NCBI GenBank assembly: GCA_949292905.1
Contig: CASFAV010000008.1
Location: 62,001 to 126,000 of the forward strand
Source of the DNA: an uncultured Eubacteriales bacterium
Lineage (GTDB): Bacteria > Bacillota > Clostridia > Christensenellales > DTU072
Direction of reading: 5' to 3'
DNA: 64,000 nt
This document shows, in pieces, positions 18,809 through 29,183 of this stretch. Numbering within the stretch: the stretch's first letter is position 1; each line of letters opens with the position of its first letter. Made by a program: the position numbers and the translations under genes. Under the pieces are notes generated by a model. The model made no database searches. It saw only the letters and a program-made list of their open reading frames with translations, and was not told where the DNA came from.

Positions 18809-19090
18809 TCAGTTGATGAATTTCTCTATTATCGAGCTGAACGCTTCCATCACGTCCGATTCGCCGCGTTCGATACTGTCTTTCACGCAGTGAGTTAGGT
18901 GGTCCTTGATGACGATGTTCCCCACCGTCTTGAGCGCGCCCTTCGCGGCGAGCAGCTGCGTGAGCACCGCGTCGCAGTCCGCGCCGTCTTCCACCATTTT
19001 GACGATACCTTTTATCTGACCTTCTATCCTTTTCAGGCGCTTGATAACGTCTTCGTTGTATTCGTGCTTGTTCACGCAGGCTTCGTTCAT
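18809..19090 (-). CDS. csoR: CsoR/RcnR-family metal-sensing repressor
   Basis: The 93-residue all-helical protein belongs to the DUF156 (CsoR/RcnR/FrmR) family of tetrameric repressors that leave DNA when a metal or thiol-reactive ligand binds. The copper-CsoR ligand set is present with exact family spacing: Cys39, His64 and Cys68 (25 and 4 residues apart). This favours Cu(I) sensing over RcnR-type Ni/Co. The start is preceded by AGGAG. A promoter and a perfect G/C-tract palindrome lie directly upstream, so it should repress itself, and probably also the metal ATPase downstream on the same strand if transcripts run through the repeat-filled gap. Confidence 0.92.
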   Translation of the reverse strand: MNEACVNKHEYNEDVIKRLKRIEGQIKGIVKMVEDGADCDAVLTQLLAAKGALKTVGNIVIKDHLTHCVKDSIERGESDVMEAFSSIIEKFIN

Positions 19091-19133
19091 TTCCGAATTC
19101 TCCTTTCCCGAAGGGGCTTGCCGCCGCTTTCGT

Positions 19134-19150
19134 ATACCCCCAGGGGGTAT
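19134..19150. promoter_or_regulatory. Probable CsoR operator
   Basis: A perfect 17-bp palindrome, ATACCCCC-A-GGGGGTAT, lies just downstream of the csoR -10 box. Its G-tract/C-tract form with TA ends matches known CsoR operators. Binding would block transcription of csoR. Confidence 0.8.
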
Positions 19151-19158
19151 CTACAAGG

Positions 19159-19187
19159 ATTATACCACCATATATTGCGGCATGCAA
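19159..19187 (-). promoter_or_regulatory. csoR promoter
   Basis: On the minus strand, TTGCAT (19182-19187) and TATAAT (19159-19164) are spaced 17 nt apart. The operator follows within about 10 nt of the -10 box. Confidence 0.78.
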
Positions 19188-19227
19188 GCGATTCTTTGAA
19201 AAAATTTAGAAAAATCGGGAAATTCGC

Positions 19228-19256
19228 TTTACATTTCTATTTTTTATATATATAAT
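19228..19256 (+). promoter_or_regulatory. rpsF operon promoter
   Basis: TTTACA (19228-19233), 17-nt spacer, TATAAT (19251-19256). The spacer and flanks are AT-rich, as expected for a strong ribosomal-protein promoter. Confidence 0.85.
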
Positions 19257-19261
19257 AATCA

Positions 19262-19336
19262 AGCATTTCGTCGGAGCCCGCTCCGGCGTATCCTTGCTCC
19301 CGCGGGAGCCATAAGTCCAGAAGGAGGTATAAGACA
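19262..19336 (+). promoter_or_regulatory. rpsF leader, candidate S6:S18 autoregulatory RNA
   Basis: The leader has a hairpin CGGAG/CTCCG (19272-19276 with 19281-19285) and a second stem GCTCCC/GGGAGC (19296-19309), with several CCG/CCC runs. Bacterial rpsF leaders often carry an RNA mimic of the 16S site bound by S6:S18. The position and CCG-rich hairpin fit, but I cannot confirm the full consensus by eye. Confidence 0.4.
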
Positions 19337-19621
19337 ATGACTAAATACCAGTTGCTTTTCATCATCGAGAACGGTATTGACGACGAGGCGAAAGAAGCTG
19401 TCGTGACCAAGTTCACCGACCTAATCGCAAGTCTCGGCGGAACGGTAACCACGGTCGACAAATGGGGTACTCGCAAGTATGCGTATCCTATCAACTACAA
19501 GACCGAAGGCTACTACGTGAGAATGCTTTTCGAAGCAGATCCCACCGTGCCGCAGGAAGTCGACAGACAGATGAGAATTAACGAGAATATTGTCCGTCAG
19601 CTCATCACCAAGCAAGCGTAA
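19337..19621 (+). CDS. rpsF: 30S ribosomal protein S6
   Basis: S6 (94 residues) binds the central domain of 16S rRNA together with S18 at the platform of the 30S subunit. Family features include the N-terminal YQLLFIIE strand, a central WGTRKYAYPINYKTEGYYV segment and the C-terminal NENIVRQLI. A strong AGGAGG lies 7-8 nt before the ATG. It heads the usual rpsF-ssb-rpsR operon. Confidence 0.98.
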   Translation: MTKYQLLFIIENGIDDEAKEAVVTKFTDLIASLGGTVTTVDKWGTRKYAYPINYKTEGYYVRMLFEADPTVPQEVDRQMRINENIVRQLITKQA

Positions 19622-19639
19622 CGGCGAGGGGGAAGGACG

Positions 19640-20068
19640 ATGAACAAAGTTATTCTGATAGGCAATCTTACCAAAGATCCCGAGCAGCAGTACACCGCGA
19701 ACAATATATGCGTATGCAGATTCACGGTAGCGGTCAACCGTTCCTACAGCAGCAGCGACGGTTCCCGCCAGACCGATTTTCTGCCCGTGGTATGTTGGCG
19801 CAACCAGGCGGAAAACTGCGCGAAGCACCTCAAGAAAGGAAGTAAGGTAGGCATCTGCGGATCCGTACAGACGAGGACGTACGACGACAGAGACGGCGTC
19901 AAGAGGTACGTAACCGAGATAATAGCCGACGAAGTCCAGTTCCTGTCCACGAGAAGCGACGACGAACGCGACGCGCTTCCGGACATACCCGAGGTAACTT
20001 CGCAGAGGAAACCGCGCATGGAAGACGCACGTCCCGTGGAAGTGAGCGACGACGATCTTCCTTTCTGA
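19640..20068 (+). CDS. ssb: Single-stranded DNA-binding protein
   Basis: The 142-residue SSB has the OB-fold (MNKVILIGNLTKDPE, then FTVAVNR and DFLPVVCWRNQAE). A disordered spacer leads to the acidic C-terminal tip DDDLPF, which binds replication and repair partners. The spacer is short for the family. It lies 18 nt after rpsF and 24 nt before rpsR, the classical Firmicutes order. Confidence 0.98.
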   Translation: MNKVILIGNLTKDPEQQYTANNICVCRFTVAVNRSYSSSDGSRQTDFLPVVCWRNQAENCAKHLKKGSKVGICGSVQTRTYDDRDGVKRYVTEIIADEVQFLSTRSDDERDALPDIPEVTSQRKPRMEDARPVEVSDDDLPF

Positions 20069-20092
20069 TAACGAATAAAGGAGAAATCGAAT

Positions 20093-20395
20093 ATGGCAGT
20101 CAAAGAAGGAGTAAAAGCAAGACCTTTGGGCGGCAAGCGTCCCCCGAAGAAGAAGGTATGTCCTTTCTGCGTGAACAAAGTGGAAGAGATCGACTATATC
20201 GCGCTCGCGAAGGAGATGGAGAAGTCTTCCGAACGCAGCTTCAAGGACGGCGAGAAGCGCACCCGTTACATCACCGAGAAGGGCAAGATCCTTCCTCGCA
20301 GGATGAGCGGCGTATGCGTCAAGCACCAGCGCGCGCTTTCGCAGGCGATCAAACGCGCCCGTTTCATGGCGCTTCTGCCCTACAAAGCGGACTGA
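20093..20395 (+). CDS. rpsR: 30S ribosomal protein S18
   Basis: S18 (100 residues) pairs with S6 on the 30S platform. The [22 protein letters not shown] core is diagnostic. The N-terminus carries the CPFC pair found in zinc-type S18, but the later cysteines are reduced to one, so zinc binding is doubtful. An AAGGAG site precedes the ATG and a terminator follows the gene. Confidence 0.97.
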   Translation: MAVKEGVKARPLGGKRPPKKKVCPFCVNKVEEIDYIALAKEMEKSSERSFKDGEKRTRYITEKGKILPRRMSGVCVKHQRALSQAIKRARFMALLPYKAD

Positions 20396-20420
20396 TCCGA
20401 CGCACGACAATCAATCCCAA

Positions 20421-20446
20421 ACGCCCCGCAAGACGGGGCGTTTTTA
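20421..20446 (+). terminator. Terminator of rpsF-ssb-rpsR
   Basis: Stem ACGCCCCG (20421-20428) with CGGGGCGT (20434-20441), short loop, then TTTT. Confidence 0.9.
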
Positions 20447-20493
20447 CGTAGTTACAATATAAATTCAAACAATGCGTATGCAATGAAACGGTA

Positions 20494-20522
20494 TTGAAAA
20501 AGAACGCAAAAAGAGTTAAAAT
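20494..20522 (+). promoter_or_regulatory. Promoter of the MBL-fold gene
   Basis: TTGAAA (20494-20499), 17-nt spacer, TAAAAT (20517-20522) within a strongly AT-rich stretch. Confidence 0.65.
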
Positions 20523-20546
20523 ATATAAAAACACAAGGGCAAAAAT

Positions 20547-21740
20547 ATGAGCGAGTTTTGTTTCAGAGCGGTCGGACAAGGTTTATTTTATACGGGTTCG
20601 CTGTATAACGGGGCGTTCAATTTCGTATACGATTGCGGCAGCGAAAGCGGAGAGCGCTATTTGAATAACGCTATTGACGAATATCTGTCGGAATTGAAGG
20701 AAAGGCACGGAAAAGCCGAGATAGATTTTGTTATGATATCGCATCTGCATTGGGATCATTTCAGCGGCATACATAAACTCGCGCGCGAAGCGAGAATCAA
20801 AAAGATCTATTTACCGTATATTGCGGATAACCCCGATATAATTAAGGTTATTTTGTTTCACGAAATATTTATACGAGACGGCGCAACCCCAAAAAACATA
20901 GAGTGGGCGCAAGAAGTCTATGATTTCATGTTCAATTTATACGTAAGAAATAACGGGGAAAACGAATTCAGACCAGAAAAAGCACTACAAACAGACAATT
21001 TATATGGGACGCCGGAAGTAGTGTTGACGAAACAACATATAAGGTTCTCGGTTGACGGCTTTGCGAAAAATGATTGGAATGGTGTCGGCGGGTGGGTTTT
21101 CGAGGTGTTTTACGAGACGGCGAAAAAGGCAGATATAAAAAGGCTGAATGAAGAATGCGGTGCGTTGTTGTCGACACATGGGGCAGATAATATAGAAGAA
21201 TTAGTGAGCAATAACGGAGCCGCGGCGTTGAAAGCACTGGCGGACATGTATAAAAACATTTTCAAAGGCGGTAATAAAATAAACGAAACCTCGTTGGTTT
21301 TATTACATTATCCGAGCGAAACGGGGACAACATTATATCAGAACAGCCGCGCGAACAGAAAGACTTTATTGACGGGCGACGCGCTTATAAAAGGGGATTT
21401 GTCGGAAAAAGTAAGAGGCACAAAGGTTGCGGTGTTGCAAGTCCCGCACCACGGTTCGTTAAGGAATTGGCAATCGACGAGCCGAAGCAACATAAGCGCG
21501 CAAACGTATGTGTTAAATTTCGGTTTGGGGAATAAGTATAAGCATCCGAGTTATGCCACGGTTGAAGGAATAATCGAAAAGGGCGGTAAAATATATTGCG
21601 TAACGCAGGTTCAAAAATATATTTACAAAATAAAAGACGGAAGCTACTTCGGCAGAAAGAAAATAGCATTAACCGAACAAAGGAATTGGCGGGGAACGTC
21701 TCACAAGAGCAACATTTTAACAATCGCAGACGTCATGTGA
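20547..21740 (+). CDS. ComEC-like metallo-beta-lactamase-fold hydrolase, probably acquired
   Basis: The 397-residue soluble protein has the MBL metal motif HLHWDH at residues 66-71, and later TGDAL and VPHHGS segments like those of the ComEC C-terminal MBL domain. Such stand-alone MBL proteins act as phosphodiesterases or nucleases, and some sit in mobile or defence islands. An insertion of about 170 residues separates the two halves. Codon use is strikingly AT-rich (many AAA, ATA, TTA) compared with the GCG/CGC-rich neighbours, and the gene lies between a housekeeping operon and a repeat-rich intergenic region. Both points suggest horizontal transfer. No recognisable partner gene is adjacent; the substrate is unknown. 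Confidence 0.8.
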   Translation: MSEFCFRAVGQGLFYTGSLYNGAFNFVYDCGSESGERYLNNAIDEYLSELKERHGKAEIDFVMISHLHWDHFSGIHKLAREARIKKIYLPYIADNPDIIKVILFHEIFIRDGATPKNIEWAQEVYDFMFNLYVRNNGENEFRPEKALQTDNLYGTPEVVLTKQHIRFSVDGFAKNDWNGVGGWVFEVFYETAKKADIKRLNEECGALLSTHGADNIEELVSNNGAAALKALADMYKNIFKGGNKINETSLVLLHYPSETGTTLYQNSRANRKTLLTGDALIKGDLSEKVRGTKVAVLQVPHHGSLRNWQSTSRSNISAQTYVLNFGLGNKYKHPSYATVEGIIEKGGKIYCVTQVQKYIYKIKDGSYFGRKKIALTEQRNWRGTSHKSNILTIADVM

Positions 21741-21780
21741 CCTAAAAGCGGCGTCAAAACATAAATTTCGACACCTTACC

Positions 21781-22070
21781 TTGATTAACGAATAGTCATT
21801 TAAGCGCAGTCGGCGCCCGCAACCAAGCAAGGGCTTGCGCCGCGCCTTGTGCGGCGATATACGGAGCGGAAGGGATATCGGAATTTATTACGGATATTCC
21901 TTCCGAAACGTATATGTCCGATAAATAGATTATCGGGCACAAGCCCGCATACAGGAACGTATACTTATATTACCCTGCGTACTGCACCCTTGACAGGATA
22001 CGAGGTACATATCCCCGACTTAAAGTATATAGCGACCTATGGTAGCTCCGCGGCAAAGATTTTGCGATGA
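21781..22070. other. Hairpin-rich non-coding stretch downstream of the MBL gene
   Basis: No credible gene is seen here. Several stems stand close together: GCAAG/CTTGC near 21826-21838, a 12-bp imperfect stem GGAAGGGATATC with GGATATTCCTTCC (about 21877-21904), CCGATAA/TTATCGG (about 21918-21936), and GGGC/GCCC directly after it. The start (about 21799-21820) also resembles the start of element B at 22358-22376. The density of stems suggests a structured RNA, on either strand. Confidence 0.45.
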
Positions 22071-22081
22071 TTCCGCTCAAA

Positions 22082-22281
22082 GTTCCGACGGGAACGCAGG
22101 TATTGCGCCCGCCTACCGGACGGGCGCACCATCAGGTTGCGGCTACCTGACGGATAGCCGCGCCCTTAAACACCTTGCGGAAACGTCTTTTCGTCCACTT
22201 ACGTCGGGAGTGTCGCTCAATGCAGTATTGCAATCTTCGCTCCTACCCTCGTAATTGAACGAAAATCCTGTTCCCTCAGGC
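22082..22281 (-). ncRNA. Candidate structured RNA element, copy A (two GNNA hairpins)
   Basis: Read on the minus strand, copy A runs from about 22281 to 22082. It shares with copy B, at nearly identical spacing, GAGGGA, GTAGGAGCGAAGA (22234-22246), GAGCGACACTC (22208-22218), CGAAAAGA (22186-22193) and a final hairpin followed by CGCAACCT. It has two 23-nt hairpins (22139-22161 and 22105-22127). Each has a 7-bp stem, a bulged T, CC/GG and a GNNA loop. No ORF is conserved, so an RNA or a structured DNA element is likely. I do not recognise the family. Confidence 0.55.
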
Positions 22282-22371
22282 GCAAAATGCGCTATATATG
22301 CAAATCGTTATTATGCGGATATTTAATTATATTTGCCTTATTTAACGAAACGCCTTTTTAACGTAGTTGGC

Positions 22372-22519
22372 ACCCGAGGGAGATATATTTTTGTCTGCTT
22401 CGAAGCGTAGGAGCGAAGAACTACGGTCTCGTGTCGAGCGACACTCGCAAGGAAGCAGGCGAAAAGATACTCCCGCAGGGTGTATACGGGCGCGCTCATC
22501 CGGTAGGTGAGCGCAACCT
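22372..22519 (+). ncRNA. Candidate structured RNA element, copy B (one GNNA hairpin)
   Basis: Copy B reads on the plus strand and points away from copy A across an AT-rich core of about 90 bp. The shared blocks are GAGGGA (22376-22381), GTAGGAGCGAAGA (22407-22419), GAGCGACACTC (22436-22446) and CGAAAAGA (22460-22467). A 23-nt hairpin at 22492-22514 follows, then AACCT. Internal stems GTGTCG/CGACAC and CTGCTTC/GAAGCAG are also possible. A rho-independent terminator follows 7 nt later, which is what a small RNA gene would show. Confidence 0.55.
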
Positions 22520-22525
22520 AAAAGA

Positions 22526-22566
22526 ATAGCGTTCCTTGAAGTTGTCTCGGAACGCTATCTTTATTA
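22526..22566. terminator. Bidirectional terminator between element B and nifJ
   Basis: Stem ATAGCGTTCC (22526-22535) with GGAACGCTAT (22549-22558), then CTTTATTA on the plus strand. On the minus strand the stem is followed by TCTTTT, suiting the end of nifJ. Confidence 0.88.
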
Positions 22567-22602
22567 TCGGTTAAATATTGCGCGAGAATTTAGCCCTCCG
22601 CG

Positions 22603-26127
<3,525 letters not shown>

Positions 26128-26189
26128 TTAGTATGGTTTAAGTTTGATTTGAATGATTTTCGGTTTAATATTTAATATACACCTTGTCC

Positions 26190-26218
26190 ATTATAACTTC
26201 CGCGCGCGCGGAAGTCAA
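26190..26218 (-). promoter_or_regulatory. nifJ promoter with a perfect 20-bp palindrome in the spacer
   Basis: On the minus strand TTGACT (26213-26218) and TATAAT (26190-26195) are 17 nt apart. The spacer plus the end of the -35 box is a perfect palindrome, ACTTCCGCGC followed by GCGCGGAAGT (26196-26215). An operator overlapping RNA polymerase contacts is likely; it does not match the Rex consensus. Confidence 0.8.
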
Positions 26219-26256
26219 CGAAATACGCGCGAATAGAGCCGTAAAAAGCTTGCGGC

Positions 26257-27924
26257 TCAGTCCTCTTCGGTGAAGGAGGGGTTGAGGGGCTCCGGCACGA
26301 GGTATTTGGGGTCTTTGCTTTCGGCGGATTTTATCGCGAAAACGATCGCGCAAGCCGCGCCCGCGACCAACCATATCGGCAAGAACGCCGCGAACAGGAC
26401 TACCGCGCCGATGACGATGCCGGGCGCCTTGTTGCTGCGGAAAACGGGGAGTTTGACGCGCGGCGCGGGGGGATTTTCGGGATCGAGGGTGGCGGTATAG
26501 TCGTCGATGCCGTTATTGTAGAGCAGCGGTTCTATAAGCTCCGCCACCGTGGCGTAGCCGGTGATCTTCTTGAGGTTGACGCGGAAAAGGCGTATAAGTC
26601 CGTCGATTATCGAGATAGCGCCCATGATTATGCGGTATTCGGGGGAGGCGGGGTCTATGTCGGCGTTGCCTGCGTAGAGGTTTTCTACCATTTTCATAAT
26701 GACGGGAACGACTTTTTCTTTGGCTTTGTCGCCGAGTTCCTCTTTCGTGACGCCGCATTCCTTGCGGCAGAGCCTTCTCGCTTTGCCGAAAGTGAGGTTG
26801 TTTATGAATTTACCGAAGGGGCGTATGAGGAACCAGAGCTTATGCACGGTATAGGGACGTATCGAAATGCCGTTTGCGAAATACGCGAAGGTCTTTTCGT
26901 CGGAGCCCATCGCGCGTATCATGTGTTCGACGGTGCCGAAGAAGCCTTCCCGGCAATATTCGGGAAGGGATTTTCCCTTGAGATCGTAGCGCGATAGGGT
27001 GGTCAGGGTGACGGTCTCCACTTTGACGGTGCCGTCCTCGAAGAACTCCGCTTTGCGGAACTGCGGCGGGAAGCCGCAGAGAGCGGAAGTGGACACGTCG
27101 TAGACGGGCTTGCCGTTACGGGCGGTGACGAAGGAGATGTCGTGAACGTGGCTGTGCCCCGTGAATATCACGGAAACGCCGTATCCGGCGAGCTTTTCGG
27201 CAAAATCCCTGCCGTATGCGAGAAGGTCGTTTTTCCCTATGATGCCGAACATCGGCGAGGGGGCGATAAGCGGGTGATGGGTGGCGAAAAATATTTTTTT
27301 GCCGTCTGCTTCGGCGCGGGCGACTTCCTTGTCGATCCAAGGATAGAGGGAGTCGGGATAGCCGCGGGGCTGACCTTTTTTCGCGGTTTTGAAGTCGTCG
27401 TTCATCGCGAAAAGCCGCCAGTTGTCGTCGAGATCGTATGTATAAGAGAAGGTATAGTCGTCGACGGATACGGCGTCGTTTCTCCCGTACGGCGCGTAAA
27501 GCGCGCGCAGATCCTCTCTTTCGAGACAGGGGACGTTTCTTTCGGGTTCGCCTTTTTCGTTGTAGCCGGTGGCGTATCCGATGTATTCGGGCTTGCATTG
27601 ATCTATGCCGAAGCCTCTGTCCTCTCTGTCTTTATAGTCGTGAGTGGAGGTGAAAGCGAGTATTTTAAGACCTTTAGCGGTGTATTCCTCGAGAATTTTG
27701 ATAAGATCCTCGTGACTTACGATCTCGCCGTTTCGGGTGAGGTCGCCGGTCAGAAGCACGGTATGACATTCCTTGTCGGCGAGCACCGTGTCGAAGGCTT
27801 CGCGCAGGATCTCTTCCGATTCGCGGAATTGCATCTGGTCGTTGACGCGCGGAACGGAATAGGGATCGCACTTCCAGTTGCGCCTGGAGTAGTAATGCAG
27901 ATCGGTCATTATGTAAAGTTTCAT
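26257..27924 (-). CDS. Membrane-anchored calcineurin-like metallophosphoesterase
   Basis: The start at 27924 follows GGGAGGG and begins MKLYIMTDLHYYS. Longer readings would run under the divergent hydrolase gene and are rejected. The 555 residues show the metallophosphoesterase motifs DLH (Asp8, His10), GDLT (Gly60-Asp61), ATHHP and GHSHVHD. The usual GNHD metal motif instead reads STHD (residues 93-96), replacing the catalytic-site Asn with Thr, which may change activity. Two C-terminal hydrophobic segments anchor the protein, leaving a short acidic tail. The substrate is unknown; relatives hydrolyse phosphodiesters of lipids, nucleotides or wall polymers. It shares a divergent promoter region with the alpha/beta hydrolase. 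Confidence 0.88.
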   Translation of the reverse strand: MKLYIMTDLHYYSRRNWKCDPYSVPRVNDQMQFRESEEILREAFDTVLADKECHTVLLTGDLTRNGEIVSHEDLIKILEEYTAKGLKILAFTSTHDYKDREDRGFGIDQCKPEYIGYATGYNEKGEPERNVPCLEREDLRALYAPYGRNDAVSVDDYTFSYTYDLDDNWRLFAMNDDFKTAKKGQPRGYPDSLYPWIDKEVARAEADGKKIFFATHHPLIAPSPMFGIIGKNDLLAYGRDFAEKLAGYGVSVIFTGHSHVHDISFVTARNGKPVYDVSTSALCGFPPQFRKAEFFEDGTVKVETVTLTTLSRYDLKGKSLPEYCREGFFGTVEHMIRAMGSDEKTFAYFANGISIRPYTVHKLWFLIRPFGKFINNLTFGKARRLCRKECGVTKEELGDKAKEKVVPVIMKMVENLYAGNADIDPASPEYRIIMGAISIIDGLIRLFRVNLKKITGYATVAELIEPLLYNNGIDDYTATLDPENPPAPRVKLPVFRSNKAPGIVIGAVVLFAAFLPIWLVAGAACAIVFAIKSAESKDPKYLVPEPLNPSFTEED

Positions 27925-28008
27925 AAACGCCCTCCCGTAAATTTTGCGGTCAAACCGCATTATTTTATATAATATCATATCTTTCGCGCGCGCACAAGAG
28001 AAATTCGC

Positions 28009-28037
28009 TTTACAAATCGGCGAAAAAGTTATAATAT
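28009..28037 (+). promoter_or_regulatory. Promoter of the alpha/beta hydrolase gene
   Basis: TTTACA (28009-28014) with TATAAT (28030-28035, 15-nt spacer) or TAATAT (28032-28037, 17-nt spacer). A divergent AT-rich -10-like region for the phosphoesterase lies at about 27965-27975. Confidence 0.6.
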
Positions 28038-28071
28038 AAAATAAGAAATCGTTTTTAGGAGGACCGCGCAG

Positions 28072-29040
28072 ATGAATGTAGGCGGCATAATCGGCGTAGT
28101 GATCGCCAGTTTGATAGTTGCATGTGCGGTGATAGTGGGGGTATTCTTTTTGCTCGGGTACGTAACGTTCGCGAGTTTCATTCGTCGTCGCAACAACGAC
28201 AACGATTTGAGTAAGGCGCCCATATTTGCGGCTTTGGGACCCGATTTTGCGAAATACAGGGAATTTGTCCAAGGGAAAGCCGAAGAGTTCGAGAAGGTGC
28301 CTTTCGAGTGGGTGAGCGTGAAGTCGAAAGACGGGCTGAAGCTTTCGGGAAGGTATTACGCGCAGGAAGGCGCCGAAGCCACCGTGATATGCATGCCCGG
28401 TTTCGGACCGTCCGCGTATATCGATTGCGGGCAGTTCGGTAATTACTGGAGAGCCAAGGGCTTCAATCTGCTTTTGGTGACCAACCGCGCGAGAGGGGAG
28501 TCCGAGGGACAGTATCTCGGCTTCGGCACCCTCGAAGCGGAGGACCTCAAGGTGTGGGTAGCCGCAGTGGTAGCCAAAAATCCGGAAGCGAAAATATTCA
28601 TACACGGCTGTTCCGCGGGCGCTACCGCCGCGATGCTCGCCTCGGCGAAAGATCTTCCCGGCAACGTCAAAGGCATAATCGAGGATTCGGGCTATACCCG
28701 CACATGGGACATATTCGTATATCAGATAAAGCAGATATACAAGCTCGCCCCCTTCCCGATACTGCACATAGCGGAGCTTTTCACGAAAAAGAAAGCGAAA
28801 TACAATTTCCGCGCGAGCGCGGTGAAAGCCGTCGCGATGTCGAGCGTGCCGATACTTTTCATACACGGAGCAAGCGATAAGCTCGCGCCCACGTATATGT
28901 GCAACGCGTTGCACGCGGCGTGCACGGCGCCGAAGGATATCCTCGTGGTGGAAGGCGCGGGGCACATGCAGTCGTATATGCGCGCGACGGAAGCCTACGA
29001 AGCCAAGCTCGACGAATTCGTGGAAAAGAATCTGCATTGA
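28072..29040 (+). CDS. Membrane-anchored alpha/beta hydrolase
   Basis: The 322-residue protein has an N-terminal transmembrane helix (about residues 7-36) followed by an alpha/beta hydrolase domain. The nucleophile elbow is GCSAG with Ser181. Likely partners are the Asp in HGASDKLAP and the His in GAGHMQSY. The family includes acyl-ester and peptide hydrolases; the substrate is unknown. An AGGAGG site precedes the ATG and a terminator follows. The divergent metallophosphoesterase is also membrane-anchored, so the pair might act on the same envelope molecule, but that is inference from position only. Confidence 0.88.
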   Translation: MNVGGIIGVVIASLIVACAVIVGVFFLLGYVTFASFIRRRNNDNDLSKAPIFAALGPDFAKYREFVQGKAEEFEKVPFEWVSVKSKDGLKLSGRYYAQEGAEATVICMPGFGPSAYIDCGQFGNYWRAKGFNLLLVTNRARGESEGQYLGFGTLEAEDLKVWVAAVVAKNPEAKIFIHGCSAGATAAMLASAKDLPGNVKGIIEDSGYTRTWDIFVYQIKQIYKLAPFPILHIAELFTKKKAKYNFRASAVKAVAMSSVPILFIHGASDKLAPTYMCNALHAACTAPKDILVVEGAGHMQSYMRATEAYEAKLDEFVEKNLH

Positions 29041-29071
29041 ATCGCGAGCCGAGCGAGACCGTTTCAAAACG

Positions 29072-29107
29072 AAGAACGCGCCGGAAGCGCGTTCTTTTAT
29101 TTTTATA
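29072..29107 (+). terminator. Terminator of the alpha/beta hydrolase gene
   Basis: Stem GAACGCG (29074-29080) with CGCGTTC (29088-29094), followed by TTTTATTTTT. Confidence 0.88.
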
Positions 29108-29183
29108 TTTTGTTTCGGGGCGCTCTTGCGGGCGCGCCGCGCCCGCAAGAGCGGCGTTGTTGAACGCCGCCCGTTTCCGATGA

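Noticed and set aside
21741..22602. tmRNA, SRP RNA or RNase P RNA in the long gap before nifJ
   Set aside because: GGAAGCAGG near 22450 recalls SRP RNA, but the flanks do not match and copy A lacks it. The tRNA-like ends of tmRNA and the conserved RNase P cores are absent.
27925..29148. N-terminal extension of the metallophosphoesterase to 963 residues
   Set aside because: The extra part overlaps the alpha/beta hydrolase gene and its promoter on the other strand. A clear ATG with GGGAGGG exists at 27924, and the metal motif DLH begins 8 residues after it.
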